64,000 nucleotides of DNA from Tolypeutes matacus (lineage: Eukaryota; Chordata; Mammalia; Cingulata; Chlamyphoridae). Of this stretch, positions 44,843 to 57,725 are shown in pieces (the stretch's first letter is position 1; every line of letters starts with the position of its first letter). The position numbers and the translations under genes are program-made. The notes below the pieces were generated by a model. The model was not told the DNA's origin. It ran no database searches and worked only from the letters and a program-made list of their open reading frames with translations. Location: NCBI GenBank assembly GCA_026826555.1, contig JAKSZT010004976.1, positions 9,027,658-9,091,657 on the forward strand. The letters are read 5' to 3'.

Positions 44843-46326
44843 CACATGGAAGGTACCGGGTTTGGTTCCCGGTACCTCCTAAAGAGAAGACCAGCAAACA
44901 CAGAGAGCACACAGCAAGTGGACACAGAGAGCAGACAGCAAGCACAAACAATGAGGGGGGAGGGAATAAATAAATAAATCTTTAAAAATTAAAAGAAAAA
45001 TGCAATACATGATTCTAGACTGGATCTAATAATGGAGGAGAGAATGGTCAAAGGACATAATTGTGAAATTGAAAAAAAATGGAATAAAGACTATATGTTT
45101 AAAAAAAAAAAGAAGTGAGTTTAGTGGTTAGTCCTGGGAGTAGCAAGTGGTTTTCAAAGGGCCCCAAGGGTGCTTGCAGCACATTGTTTCTTGATCTGGG
45201 TGCTGGTTACATGGATGTGTTTCATTTGTGAAAATAAATAGAGCTGAACACTTATGATTCATGCACTTTGTACGTATGGTATTTATCAATACAAAGCTAA
45301 AAAAAGGAAATTCTATTTTACTACCATAAATGCATAAAATCACTTAACATAAAACACAAAAATAAGTAAAGTGATGTATAAACATTCAAGCTAGATATTC
45401 TTGTTTGCCAAGGGATCTAAGATCTTGGTGTAACTGGCCACATTGCAAGAGAAATGAAAGGGAACGACTTTTTCCCTGTGCAATTCCAAGTTTTAAAATG
45501 CCATGTTCATGTCCCAGCTGAAATCATCTCAGGAACACCACTGTGTCATTTGAGTTGCACCATTTGGGAAAATCTGACCTGGTAGATGGAAATCTTGGCA
45601 TGCTCGAAAGGATTTCGTTTTCAAAGATTTCTTCCAAATGTGCAAATGTAGTCGTGATGTTTGCAAATGCTGCTCCCTTTGCTGGGAATGTTCTCCTCCT
45701 CTCAACCTGGAAAACCTCACTCAGCCTTGGAGCCCCTCAGGTGTTATTTGCTTCCTGACACCCCCGTGTCTTGTTGCTGCCTACATTATAGCTGTCTGAC
45801 TGAATTGCTTCACTTTGGTACACGCCTCTCTTCCATGAGGCTGTCAGTTCCTCAAGGGCAGAAACAATATCTTCAGCATATTTGTACCCCCAATGCCCAA
45901 GATGGCCCTTGGTACACTGTTGGTTCAGTGAATAAATGAATCTGCTTGTAAATGCTATTGTCGGAGGAAAGGGATGTCTAATATTACTCAGTGTCTGTGT
46001 TTTTCAAACTGAAAGTCATGACCCATTTGTGGACCGGGAAATCAATTTCTTGCAGAGGTTCTCTACCTGGGCCCTGCCATTAAAATCTTCTGGGAAATAA
46101 ATAAAAAAAGGAAAAAGAAAAAAAAAATCTTCTGGGGAGGGCATTTAAAATCCCACTGTTCAGGCCACATCCCAGATCAATTAAATCAGAATTTCTGGGA
46201 GTGAGATCCAGGCATTGGAAATTGTTAACACTTCCCAGGTCATTCCAATGGACAGTCAAGTTTGAGAACACTGATTTAATGGATGGGACTATCATTAAAA
46301 AAGGAAAAATGAAGGAAGAAGAGAGG

Positions 46327-46388
46327 GAGGGAGGGAGGGAATAGAATAGAATAGAATAGAATAGAATAGAATAGAATAGAATAGAATA
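46327..46388 (+). repeat. (GGGA)n followed by (ATAGA)n pentanucleotide array
   Basis: Three or four GGGA units, then about ten perfect AATAG units. Confidence 0.92.
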
Positions 46389-46559
46389 ACAGCATGCACT
46401 GCAATTAACACAGGAAACTATTTTTTTTGGTGAACTGTGGTAGGCTGAATTAGAAAGACCAGGTCTTAATCTTAACCTGCACTCCTGTGGGTATGGAACC
46501 ATCTAAAGAGGACTTTTTGAAGCTGTGATTTTTAGTTAAGTGTGGACAATTGAACTTTT

Positions 46560-48768
46560 GCTATGATCCTATACCTAAAAAATCCCCCCAAAATCCACAA
46601 CAAAGCTACTAGAACTAATAGATGACTTCAGCAAAGTGGCGGGATACAAGATTAATATGCAAAAATCAGTAGCGTTTCTGTACATTATTAATGAGCAAAC
46701 TGAGGAGGGAGTCAGAAAAAAATTCCATTTACAGTAGTGATCAAAAGAATCAAATATTTAGGAATAAACTTAACCAAAGACATAAAGGACCTGTATTCAG
46801 AAAACTATAAAACATTGCTAACAGAAACCAAAGAAGACCTAAATAAATGGAAGGACGTTTCGTGTTCATGGACTGGAAGACTAAATATCATTAAGATGTC
46901 AATTCTACCCAAACTGATTTATAGATCCAACTCAATTCCAATAAAAATTCCAACAGCCTTTTTTTTTGAGAATTGGGAAGCCAATTATCAAATTCATCTG
47001 GAAGGGTAAAGGCTCTAGAATAGTAAAAAATATCTTTAAAAAGAATGAAGTTGGAGGACCCTCACTTCCAGACTTTAAAGCATATTACTTAACTACAATG
47101 GTAAAAAACAGCAGGGTACTAGCGTAAAGACAGACAGATTGAATTGGGAATCACATCTCTGGTCAAATGATTTTTGACAAAGCTGTCAAATCCACCAAGC
47201 TGGGTCAGAACTGTCTATTCAACAAATGGTACTGGGATAACTGGATATCCATATTTAAAAGAAAGAAAGAGGACCTGTACCTTATAAAAAAATTAACTCA
47301 AAATGGATCAAGGACCTAAATATAAAAAGCTAGAATCATTAAACTCCTAGAAGAAAATGTAGGGAAACATCCTTAAGATCTTGTGGCATGAGCAACGAAG
47401 AAAAAAATAGATAAATGGGATCTCTTCAAAATTAAACACTTTTGTGCTTCAAATGACTTTAAGAAGGTGAAAAGGCAGCCTACTCAATGGAAGCAAATTT
47501 TCAGAAACCATATATCTGACAAGGGTTTGATTTCCGTCTTATATAAAGAGATTACACAACTCAATGATAAAAAGACAAGCAACCCAATTAAAAAATCGGT
47601 AAAGAGCAGTGGGTGTAGCTTAGTGGTTGAGCATGTGCTTTGCATATATGAGGTCCCAGGTTCAATCCCTGGTACCTTCTAAAAAAGAATGGGCAAAGGA
47701 CTTGAAAAGATATTTTTTCAAAGAAGAAATACAAATGAACAAAAAGTACATGAAAAGATGCTCAACATCACTAGCTATTAGGGAAATGCAGATTAAAAAC
47801 TACAATGAGATATCATTTCATGCCTTACAGAATGGTCATTATGAACAAAACAGAAAACAACAAGTGCTGGAGAGGATGTGGAGAAATAGGAATTTCACTG
47901 TTGGTGGGAATGTAGAATGGCACACCCTCTGTGGAAGACAGTTTGGCGGTTCCTCAGGAAGCTTAATATAGAACTGCCACATGATCTGGCAATCCCACTA
48001 CTAGGAATATATTCAGAAGAACTGAAAGCAAGGGCGCAAACAGATATTCATAGCAGTGTTATTCACATTTGCTAAAAGATGAAAACAACCTAAGTTCCCA
48101 TCAACCTATGAATGGATAAACAAAAGGTGGTATATACATACTATGGAATATTAGTCAGCTGTAAGAAGAAATGAATTTGGAATGCATATGACAACATGGA
48201 TGAACCTTGAGGATATTATGTTGAGTGAAATAAGACAGACACAAAAGGACAAATATTGTATAGTCTCACTGATGTGAACTAAATACGATGAGTAAACTTG
48301 TAGAATTAAACTATATAGGTTAGTAGTTGACAGAATGTGGGTATAGAATGGGAAGATGATACTCAATGCATGTAGAATGTTTAATAAGTTTGATTGTAAA
48401 TATGTGGAAATGGATAGAGTTGATGGTAACACATTATAACTAATACTGCTGATTTATAAATATGATTATGGCTAAAAGGGGTAGTGTAGCGAGGTTAATG
48501 CTAATTGAAAGACAGCTAGAGGATAACCTAGGGGACTGTATAACATAGTGATAGTGCTATATAATATAGTGATATATATAGTGATATAGTCATAGATGAG
48601 AATTCTGGTTAATAATACAAATATAAGAATGTTCCTCTATTAAGAATATGGTGATACATGGGAAAAATACAACTAATACAACTTACAGACTACAGTTAAC
48701 AATAACATTGTAATATTTTTGTATAAGAAGCAAAGAAAGTACTGTATCAATGCTAAAGTTGAAAAAAA
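46560..48768 (+). mobile_element. 5'-truncated L1 with 3'UTR, carrying a SINE
   Basis: Starts within ORF2 (ATGATCCTATACCTAAAAAA) and runs through ORF2 phrases such as CAATGAGATATCATTTCATG into a xenarthran-type 3'UTR and an A run at 48761. Several frameshifts and stops break ORF2; the longest open piece is about 90 codons. A DAS monomer interrupts it at 47600-47685. Confidence 0.88.
47600..47685 (+). mobile_element. DAS SINE monomer inside L1
   Basis: tRNA-Ala-like domain (GTGTAGCTTAGTGGTTGAGC, GGTTCAATCCCTGG). L1 sequence resumes with GAATGGGCAAAGG directly after it. Confidence 0.85.
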
Positions 48769-49169
48769 AAGAATTTTGGATTTAGTTTTATGAGATGTGA
48801 ACATAATCAAGTATTTTTTTTTTCCCCATTTTCTTCATTAACAAGGAAGCCTTGGTCATGTCCTTTAACCAATCTGTGCTCATTTATTCATCTTTCGGGA
48901 CACTAGAGAAATAACTGAGTTTGTTTTTAGGATTAAATAAGATAACTGTGCCTGGACAGGATTTTTTAAAGTAATGCTTCCAAAATTTGTTCAGCTGCCT
49001 TTTGTCTGTTATTTTATTTTTTTGAAGTTGAAATAAAATTTAAAAAGTGCTGGAATGCAAAATTTATTTCTCACTGAGGGTCAAGCATGAAAAGTTTGAT
49101 AAGTACTGTACTAGGGCTCTCTTCAGAAATTAACTCAAAGGACTAGGAAGAGCATAATCAATAAAATTT

Positions 49170-49271
49170 CTTTTTTTTTTTTTTTTTTTTACCGGGAGGT
49201 CCCAGGAATCGAACCCGGGTCCCTCCATATGGGAGATGGACGCCCAACCATTTGAGCCACATCCATCCCCC
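49170..49271 (-). mobile_element. DAS SINE monomer, antisense, with target duplication
   Basis: Flanked by TCAATAAAATTT (49158-49169 and 49272-49283). A long T run, then the reversed B box (GGAATCGAACCCGGG). Confidence 0.88.
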
Positions 49272-50269
49272 TCAATAAAATTTCAACACACGCAAAGTTC
49301 ATTGGTTTGAAGCTTTGAACCAGAGCCCAAAGAGTCTAATGATTCATGTGCTCTTGAGATGCAGACTTTCTGCTTTTAAGAAGAAAGTTCCAAGGAAGGT
49401 CAATGCTTACTTGAGAAGACTAAGAACATATCTTGGACATTTGGTCCCCCAGGACCTGAGCAAATGGTGTGAAACTTCCTGACGTTGATTCTGGCTAAAA
49501 GCTAAGTGTTTTGCTGGAATGAGATAATAAATTCATTAAGCCCAGAAGTGTTGACAAGTGAAGATCTGAATGACCCAAAGGCTGCCTGGCAGGGGGACAG
49601 CTCTCATCATGGCTAGGGGATCTGCCACAGACATGTGCTGTGCTTCCCAATATCTGGAGAAGGACCCCTCAAATGCTCCTCCACCCATTTATTCTCATGG
49701 GATCCACGAGAGAGAGAATCTGTCTGAACAAGGAGCTTCTCACTTCTGAGATAAATCAGGCCATAGTCCATACTCCAAAGTAACTGAATTTGTGACACTG
49801 TCTGGCCAGCCATTTACATGTGTCTGAAACTTAAAATTGGGTCTTTCCTATTACCCACTTCTGAGCAATTTCAGGATGGACAGACTTCACTCTTGTGCAA
49901 GATCAGAATGTCATCAACATGCCTGAAGCTTTAATTGTACCATAGCAGCTCATAGCTATTAAATAAATAAAAATTTACAGAGCATCAACAACTGAAAGCC
50001 CACGGTGCTTGGAATTGTAGGAGAGGGGGGCACGTTCTTCCTGGTACCAAGTATCTGATATAGTACTTGGGAAAATCAGACACAGGTATGTAAAAACTAA
50101 TGGACACTTAAATGATCTCCTGAATGTCTACTGACCACTGTGCTAGAGCTGGGCATGCTCATGGTGGTGAGGAGGACAGATGGACAACTCAACATTTAAA
50201 AGTGAGATGTCACAATGGGAGGCCTCGGGATGCCGAAGGAGCCACCAGCACAGTTCGTTTCATGCCATC

Positions 50270-50785
50270 CAGGGACTCTCAGACTGTGGACCTCAAGCTC
50301 AAGAATCACTTGGGGACTAGTGAGAAATGTGGATTCCTGGCCTCACCCCCAGCTCTCCTTAATTAGCATCTCAGAGGTCGTGGGCCTGAGAATTTGCACT
50401 TAAAACAGATGCTTCTGCACATAGATGTTCGAGAATATTCATGGTTCTCAACTCTGGCTACACATCTGGGGTGCACTTAAAAAATGTGCCAGGGCCTAGA
50501 GATTTTGATTCTGTGGGTTCATTTAAGCATCAAGTAATCCCAAAATGCAGCCACGCTTGAGCAAACCCGTGCCAGGGGAGTGTTTCCTAACTTTCTAGAC
50601 AGCCTGGTGGGGGTGGGGGTGGGGTGGGGTGGGGTGGGGGGGTGCTTGCTAAAAATACAGCTTTCCAGGCCCTCCCATGGAGATTCTAATTCTGTGCATC
50701 TGGATGGGCTTGGGAATCTTTACTTTTTTTTTTTTTTTTAAGCGCTCCAAGATTCTTATCAGGAAATCTGAGAAACTCTGGTCCA
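50270..50785 (+). mobile_element. Cluster of MER20/MER5-like hAT remnants with a G-rich tract
   Basis: Three successive segments have ends such as GGTTCTCAACTCTGG and the phrase GAATTTGCACTTAAAACAGA. The third contains a (GGGGT)n run at 50608-50642. Confidence 0.5.
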
Positions 50786-52419
50786 GGGTGTCCTTATAAG
50801 GACCTTGTGAGCAGTGACATTTTAAGTAAAGATCAAAGGGAGGGGTTGGAGTATCTGAGGGAAAAGACAGGGAGGAGGGGTTCTACAGGAGAGAAGGTTC
50901 TGGAGGGAAGGATCTAGAGGAGGGAGAATGCAAGCATCGTGCAGGTGATAAACAGAAGCTCAGGAGGGCAGGGACACAGAGCGTGAGCAGGGAGGGGGAG
51001 TCATGAGTGATGTATGGAACAAGTGTGGGGCTGGAGGGCAGGACTGCACCAGTGAGAAGGCACCTGCTGGAATCTGGCTGAGAGATGACCATATGGAGCA
51101 AAGCTGGATGCGGTCACCTGTAAGGCATGAGTGCCAAGGCAATTATCAATAAAACTGCTACCTTCCTGCAGCTGGGAGAGAACTTGTTGGCTGCATCCAA
51201 TCATGGGTAGGACCCTATGATATTACCGGGATAAATGTCATTTCACTGGTTCTAGGCCACTCAGAATGGTCCATCTGGCCCTTAGTTCAAAGAGAACAAT
51301 CCTAGAGATTGAAGCGGAACCAGGGCTCCTAGGAGAGGTCGCTCAGGACAAGGTGGAGGAAACCCTGGCCTGGAGTGGTGGCCATCTTGAGCAAGGAGAA
51401 GGTGGGATTCTTGGAAAAGCCATTCCAAAGCCCAGAAGACTGAACTTGAGTAGCTGGAAGAGGAATCTTGCACCAGAGAGACTCAGTAAGGGTTGTTTCC
51501 TAAGTGAGTTAAAGCTGGGCTCTGCCAAAGAATTAGGTGCTCACATACAATCAGCAGTGCTGTATCTGCCACAGAGACCCCCAGTTGCTGAAACAGAGTT
51601 GGTGTCTCGCTAAGAATAAAGTATAAAATCTTGACCTTACTCTCTCTTTAGTTCCCTGTTTTTGAGGATTTTTCCTTCCATTCTCAGCACGCTTCTATTT
51701 ATGGTATCAAATTCCCTTGGATCCAATGACTATTTTCTTCCTAATTACCAAGGTGGCAAGGGGACTTTTAAGGAGCACATGTATCTTTAGAGGAATTGAA
51801 AACTGAAATGTTCTGAAGAAGTTGCAGTTTTAAGGTGGGAGGAATGACTTCTAATAACATCTGGTAAATTCTAGAAGCCAACAGGAAATTTTAAATTCCT
51901 CTGCTTATTGGATTTGATCTTCTGAACAAGGTAAGGTGTGTGAACCTAAGGAAGCAGCTTCACTTGTCTGGGCCTCATAATCTGCAAGAAGAGATACTTG
52001 GAATAGCAAAAGATGCATTTGGCTCTTTCTCAGCTTTAAAATTCTGAGTTTATTCTCTAAACTCTAACAGGATTAAAAAATAACCTCAAAGGTCTGGATT
52101 ATTTCCAGTCTGGGAAAAATAATGCATGTGTAAATCAAGCTGGTTTCTCCACCCCACCCCCACCCCCATCTGCCCACCTCTTGCGACCTGTGAGAGAAAA
52201 TCCAGTTTCCAAGACGTCCTCCTGTAGCTGTGGTGTGGAAAACTTCCTCTTGAAGAAATTGAAACCTGACTTTATGCTCCATGTGTGGTGGAAGAGCCAG
52301 TTCATTCACTGTGGCCCACTGCCATGGGCAGAATGAGAAGACCCCAGCCGCAATAGCGGCCAAAGGAGTGGATGAGCTGTGGGTGCCTTGTCTGTGGCCC
52401 ATAGTTAGGCTGAAGACAG

Positions 52420-52610
52420 ACCCCGGAGTTGGAACCCGAGGCTCCTGAAGGTTTAAATCCCAGCTCTGCCATTTCCCAACTGTGTGAACTTTGACAAGTT
52501 ACCTTAACAATCTATAAAATGGTGATAAGGCCTTATAGGCTTGTTTTAGGGCGTAAATGTAGATAATTCATGGTAATGCTCCTGGCATGTAGTGGGCACT
52601 CAATAGAGTT
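52420..52610 (+). mobile_element. MIR-like SINE
   Basis: TCCCAGCTCTGCCATTTCCC, TGTGAACTTTGACAAGTTAC and ATGGTGATAAGGCC match the MIR consensus order. Confidence 0.75.
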
Positions 52611-53599
52611 TATTATTATTATTAATAAAATCTTTCTCATACAGTGGGCATTGAAGTAAGTCAGAAGAGAATAAGCTCTCTTTCCCAAGACAAGTATTGG
52701 TTATAATATTTAAAAGTATATAAATGAATGTTGGTTTTAATTAACATCCAATTAAAAAGTACATTTCCCCAAAGGAATGATATTTATTCAAGGAGGTCAT
52801 AGGAATCTTATGGATGATCTTGCTTTCTATATTTTGCAGATAAAAAAATAGAGATCCAGAGAAAGTGAGCCATTACCCACTAGGATACCAGAAGACACAA
52901 GCAGTTGCCTCTCTCATATCCATCATCCCCTCCTTCCTTACGAAGAAAACCTCAGTTTTATTAAGGACAGCAATGCAATCAGCTGTAAAGCCACACTTCC
53001 CAGCTTCCCTTGTAGTCAGGAGAGATCATGTGACAGTTCTAGCCAATGAGAAATAAGCAGATACTTCTGGGAGGGGCTTCTTGGAAAACCCTTTAAACAG
53101 GGCTGACCCAGCTACTGGAGTTCTTTTGTACCCTTCGCTTTTCCCTTTATCTTGCCAGAAATGTAGACATGATGCTGGAGCTCTAACAGCATGTAGAGAA
53201 CAAGCTAAAAAGAGCTGGATCCCCTGATTTGCAGTGGCACCCCATACCAGCCCTGGGCTCATTTACCCCTGTTTATCTTTCACACGAGAGAAAAATGCCT
53301 CAGTTTAGCTACTGTTATTTGGATTTCCTGTTTCATGTGGCCAAGTTCAATCGTGACCTAGTCAGCAGCACAGCCCACATACCCACACTCAGCAGACACC
53401 ACCATGATTCGCAGAGCCACTGCCCTTTGGATTGTTCACACACCCCGGTCCACAGTCCAGTGAAAGGCTGGTTGTTTAGTATTCCTTGGGAGGAGGGGTT
53501 GGAAAAGGACCCATTCCTGGAGCACTCATCTCTAGGGATTCAGATTCAGTGAGTCTAGGATGAGGGTAGGAAGCTATCTTTTTCAAACCTCCTCCCAGT

Positions 53600-54205
53600 G
53601 CTCAGTTCCACCAGCTGATGTCAGAGAAATGCAAATTAAAATCACAATGTAATTCCACTGCACACTCATAAGAATGGCTAAACTGTAGAAGACTGACAAT
53701 ACGAAATGTTGGCAAGGATGTGGAGCAACTGGAACTCATACATGGCTGGAGGGAGGATGAATGGGTACACTCACTTTGGAAAACAATTTGGCAGTTTCTA
53801 CTAGAGCTGGACATATGCATATCCTATGACTCAGTACTTGAACTCCCTGGTATACACCCAACAGGAATGTGTCACTATGATCACCAAAAAGACACGCATG
53901 AGAATCTTTATAGCAGTATTACTCATAATAACCCCAAAGTAGAAACAACCCAAATGTCCACTCACACAATGGAATAACACTCAGCAATGGGAATGAATGC
54001 TCTACAACTACACACAACATGGAGGAATCTCACAGGTGTATATTGAGCAAAAGAACACATATTGGTGCTGGTAATGGGTTTCTTGATCTGGATGCTGGTT
54101 ACATGGGTCTCTTCACTTTATATAAAAAGTCATTGAGCTATTCCTTATGATTTGTGCACTTTTCTGCATGTGTATTATACTTCAATAAAAGTCTACACTA
54201 AAAAA
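53600..54205 (+). mobile_element. Old L1 3' fragment
   Basis: GCAAATTAAAATCACAATGT, GGCAAGGATGTGGAGCAACT and the CTTCAATAAAAGTC end are L1M phrases in sense orientation. No ORF is retained. Confidence 0.75.
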
Positions 54206-54217
54206 CCCCATTCCAAG

Positions 54218-54300
54218 GGGAGAGGGTATAGCTCAGCGGTAGAGCGCCTGCTTCACATGTACAAGGTCCCGGGTTCAATCCCTGGTATCTCCTAAAAATA
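54218..54300 (+). mobile_element. DAS SINE monomer, very tRNA-Ala-like
   Basis: GGGTATAGCTCAGCGGTAGAG and GGTCCCGGGTTCAATCCCTG are nearly perfect tRNA-Ala arms. The anticodon loop is TTCACAT and an A-rich tail follows, so it is a SINE and not a tRNA gene. Confidence 0.8.
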
Positions 54301-54419
54301 AAATTCATGCCAGACAGATCATCGATTATAGGTTACCAGGGGTTGGGGCAAGGAGAGGGAGTTATTGCTTGATGGGTGCAGAGATTCTGTTTGAGGTGAT
54401 GGATATTGACGGTGGTAAC

Positions 54420-54994
54420 ACAATATTAAGAATATAATGAAAGCAAGAGAGTCCCATCCATCAGCCATATGGGATCGAAGCCCCCTCTCAATTAGAGATG
54501 GAGTGGGCATCACCATCCCAGAATCCTCAGGATTGGGGAATAAAATATGGACTAGAGTAGACTTACTGGTATTCTACTATAGACTTAGTGTGATTCTAGC
54601 AATGGAAGAAATTATATAATTGATGTGGAGGCAGTGGCCACTGGAGGTGCTGTAGTCAGGGAGAGGGAAAAAAGAGTTGCAATATGGGGGCATTTTCAGG
54701 ACTTGGAATTGACCTGAGTGATACTTCAATGACAGATTCAGGCCGTTATATATCTTGCCATAACCTACAGAATTGAGTGGGAGAGAGTGTAAACTACAAT
54801 GTAAACTATAATCCATGCTTAGTGGCAATGCTCCAAAATGTGTTCATCAATTGCAATGAATCTACCACACTAGTGAAAGAAGTTGTTAATGTGGGAAAAA
54901 GTGGGAGGTGTGGGGTGTGGGGCATATGGGAATCCCTTATATTTTTTTAGGTAACATTTTATGTAATCTAAGTATCTTTTAAAAATAAATTTAA
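54420..54994 (+). mobile_element. L1 3'UTR-like fragment
   Basis: Ends with GTAACATTTTATGTAATCTA and an A-rich tail, resembling L1 3' ends. The assignment of the body is tentative. Confidence 0.45.
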
Positions 54995-55200
54995 GGGAGG
55001 CGGCTGTGGCTCAATCAGTAGGGCTCCCGTTTACCATATGGGAGGCCCCGGGTTCGGTTCCCGGGGCCTCCTGGTGGGGGCGGGCCCGCCCGCATGGCGT
55101 GGTTGGCTGACCCAGCGAGCGCAGGCAGTAAGGGGGGGATAAATGAATAAATAAATAAAATCTTTAAAAAAAAAAAAAAAATAAAAAAAAAAAAATAAAT
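54995..55200 (+). mobile_element. DAS SINE, chimeric type, with target duplication
   Basis: Flanked by AAAAATAAATTTAA (54981-54994 and 55201-55214). The A and B boxes are intact (GTGGCTCAATCAG, GGTTCGGTTCC). The long A tail is interrupted by T. Confidence 0.92.
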
Positions 55201-56917
55201 AAAAATAAATTTAAAATATATTTTAAAAAAGAATGAAAAAAAGAGAATATAATACTACTGAACTGTGCACTTGGGTTAAAATGGGAAAATTTGAGTTGTA
55301 TATATGTTACTATGATTAAAAAGTTAAAAAAAAAAAATCCATCCAAGTTCAATTTTGGCAACAGTGTGGGCTATGTTACTATGGATGGTTCTCTTGAGTC
55401 AAAAATTTGCCTCCTAGTGACATCGTCCCCTCAAACCTAGCTCTGCTGGCTGAAACCACACAGAAAGTGCTTGGTCAAAGAGGCAGTCACCTCCCACAGA
55501 GGCAATTCTTTGAAATTTCTCTAATATTGGTCTTATTGGGAGCTGCGACTAATATTCCTGTGGACGAAATAGGCATTTTCTAGCATTTGGCAGAAAAGCA
55601 CCTTATGAAATTAAACAAAAAAGGGATGATGAGTTGGGATAGAGGAATGGTTTCCTTTTCTCTTCTGGGGAGTGGGGGTGGTGGTTATTCCCCCTCTTTC
55701 ACAGTCCTGATGGGCATGCATTTAGACAGGGTAATCTGGTTATTGCATGTCTACTTTGGAAAAGTTTTCTTACTGGATCTCTGGGTGGGAAATAGCCTTT
55801 GACCGCTTTGTACACATGTCGAGGACTCCCTGCTGCGCCCGAAGATAGCGGGGAGAGCTGAGCTGCAAAGACTGTTCTGCAGAGGCTCTTTCCCTCTGCC
55901 TTCCTCTGGGTGCTCCCTTGGGGCTATTTCATCCTCATGGGGGTTTTAGCTGCTAGCAACTACAGCCGCTTTGCATCCAGGTGCAGAAAGCCAGCGGTGC
56001 CTCAGTTGCTTTCCCCAAGACCGGCTCTTGGCCAATGGCTGACTAGTACCAGAACGTGACAGCCCAGCTCCCCTACCTTGGGAGAGGACAAACTCTGAAG
56101 CACAAGTTACACTCTAGAGGCCACCATGGGATCAGTCTGAGGCCAGGACTTCTTCCTTGCTGGGCATCTTCCTTCCCATCCATAACCTGTTTCTCCTTCT
56201 CTCTTATGGGTCTCTCCTGGGAGCCCCTTCCTTAGTAAACCACTTGCTCTGAAATCTCATTGCAGGGTCTGCTTTCAACTAAGACAGGTGGTGTGCTGAG
56301 AAATTTTAGGAATATTTTCCATGACGGACCGGAACCACCTACTACCAAATATCTTTTTTTTCCTTCCTTTTTATGGCAATAGAGATTATTAAATGTATGA
56401 TCATGACTCTAAGACAAAGTATGCTGAGGTAGTTGTTGCATCTTTCTGTAAGGATATTTGCAGTTGTGTGCTAAAGAAAGGTGGCCAAGAGATGTCAAAC
56501 CCATGGATCTGTTTAGGGCGTGGCAGACTTGCTCCCCTACCTCAATTTATCCATGTTGTGCCTTTGTATGAGTAGGGGCCTGGGCAAGTGATGTTTTCCT
56601 TGCCAAAATTCAGGGAGACGATGAGTCAAGTCCTGCCTTCTTAGGTTTCAAAGAAGACCAGAAAACCCTTCTTATTCTTGGAGCAGTAGGTCCTTAACCT
56701 TCAAGGCTCAGTGGAAGGTGGGAGGCTGCCCATTGGTTCATTCCTGGAATACAAGGCCAGCCTCTGGCTTGCACTAAGAGGAGGTAGCATAGCAGGTAGG
56801 CAGGTACCTCCACAGATGAGCCCACTCAAGGTGTGTCCAGAAACATGTGGTCTCACTGTGGGATGGTAAGATCATAGGGAATGGTTTCTTCCTCTTACCT
56901 GTAGCTTGGAAAGTTTC

Positions 56918-57359
56918 TGTGATGGTTAGTTTCATGGGTCAACTTGGCTGGGTTATGGTATCCAGTTGTTTGGTCAAGCAAGCACTGGCCTGATTGTTAC
57001 CATGAGGGTATTTAGCAGATGGATTAGCAGCTATAGTCAGTTGATTGCATTTATGTCTGATTGCATCTACAATCAACAAAGGAACTTGCCCTCAGCAATG
57101 AGGGGAGTCTCCTCATCCAATCAGAGGTCTCAAAGTGAGAACTGAGGATTTCAGCAGTCAGAAGGAATTCCTGCTGCTTTTTCAACCAGCTTCTCCTGGG
57201 AAATTCAGCTTTACCTTCATTGGAATTTCCAATTTGCGCATGCCCTATGGAATTCGGACTTGCCAATCCCCATGGTTGTATGAGCCAATTCCTATAATAA
57301 ATCTCTCAATATTTACACATATATCCTATCGGTTTTGTTTCTCTGGAGAACCCAATACA
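56918..57359 (+). repeat. Solo LTR, MLT/ERV-L-like, 5-bp duplication GTTTC
   Basis: 442 bp from TGTGATGGTTAGTTTC to CCCAATACA, flanked by GTTTC at 56913-56917 and 57360-57364. An AATAAA signal near 57296 lies close to the 3' end. It belongs to the same family as the inverse copy at 24280-24728. Confidence 0.8.
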
Positions 57360-57725
57360 GTTTCCCAATAAAGGCCATTTCTTGGTCTATACCATGTGAC
57401 TTTGCTCAACTTGTCTCAGTGTTAAAAAGTGAATTTACCTTATAAACGAACAAGTCCTGAGTGGGAGCCTTGGATGCTACATGCCACACGATACTCACCT
57501 TGGTGATTTTGTTTTTCCTTCATTTAGCTGAGCTTGCGTCTTAGTCGAATAAAACTGCTAAAGGAAACCAGAGGATAAAGAGGCAGTTTCCATGAAGAAA
57601 CTAATACCTACTGCCCCTAACTGGTATCTGAGTAAGGAGTCGCTATGTGTTGCTGGGCATTGGGGTCCTCTGCTCTCCTTGGAATGTAGTTTTGTGGGGG
57701 GAGTTGAGTCCTTCACACACAGGGA

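Larger units (their letters stand above)
42001..45108 (+). mobile_element. DAS SINE dimer interrupted by the provirus, with 3' extra sequence
   Basis: SINE parts are 42001-42225 and 44843-45108. The second tRNA-Ala domain is cut in half by the ERV (GACTGAGCGCCTCTCTCACAC continues at ATGGAAGG). After the usual A-rich end (about 44998) there are about 95 further bases and a second A run before the target duplication, which suggests a 3' transduction. Confidence 0.8.
41490..45300 (+). mobile_element. Old L1 3' fragment split by the SINE/ERV nest
   Basis: The left part is 41490-42000 and the right part about 45121-45300. They join at GTTAGAAGTGAGTTTA, where the SINE target duplication AGAAGTGAGTTTA lies on both sides (ending at 42000 and near 45122). 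The resident L1 is therefore the oldest layer. Confidence 0.75.

Noticed and set aside
46737..47009. 90-codon ORF resembling reverse transcriptase ([14 protein letters not shown])
   Set aside because: It is a fragment of L1 ORF2 in a 5'-truncated copy with several frameshifts, so it is not a gene.
54218..54300. Possible functional tRNA-Ala gene
   Set aside because: The arms are close to tRNA-Ala, but the anticodon loop is TTCACAT instead of one with an Ala anticodon. An A-rich tail follows, and the same unit recurs through the window as a SINE.
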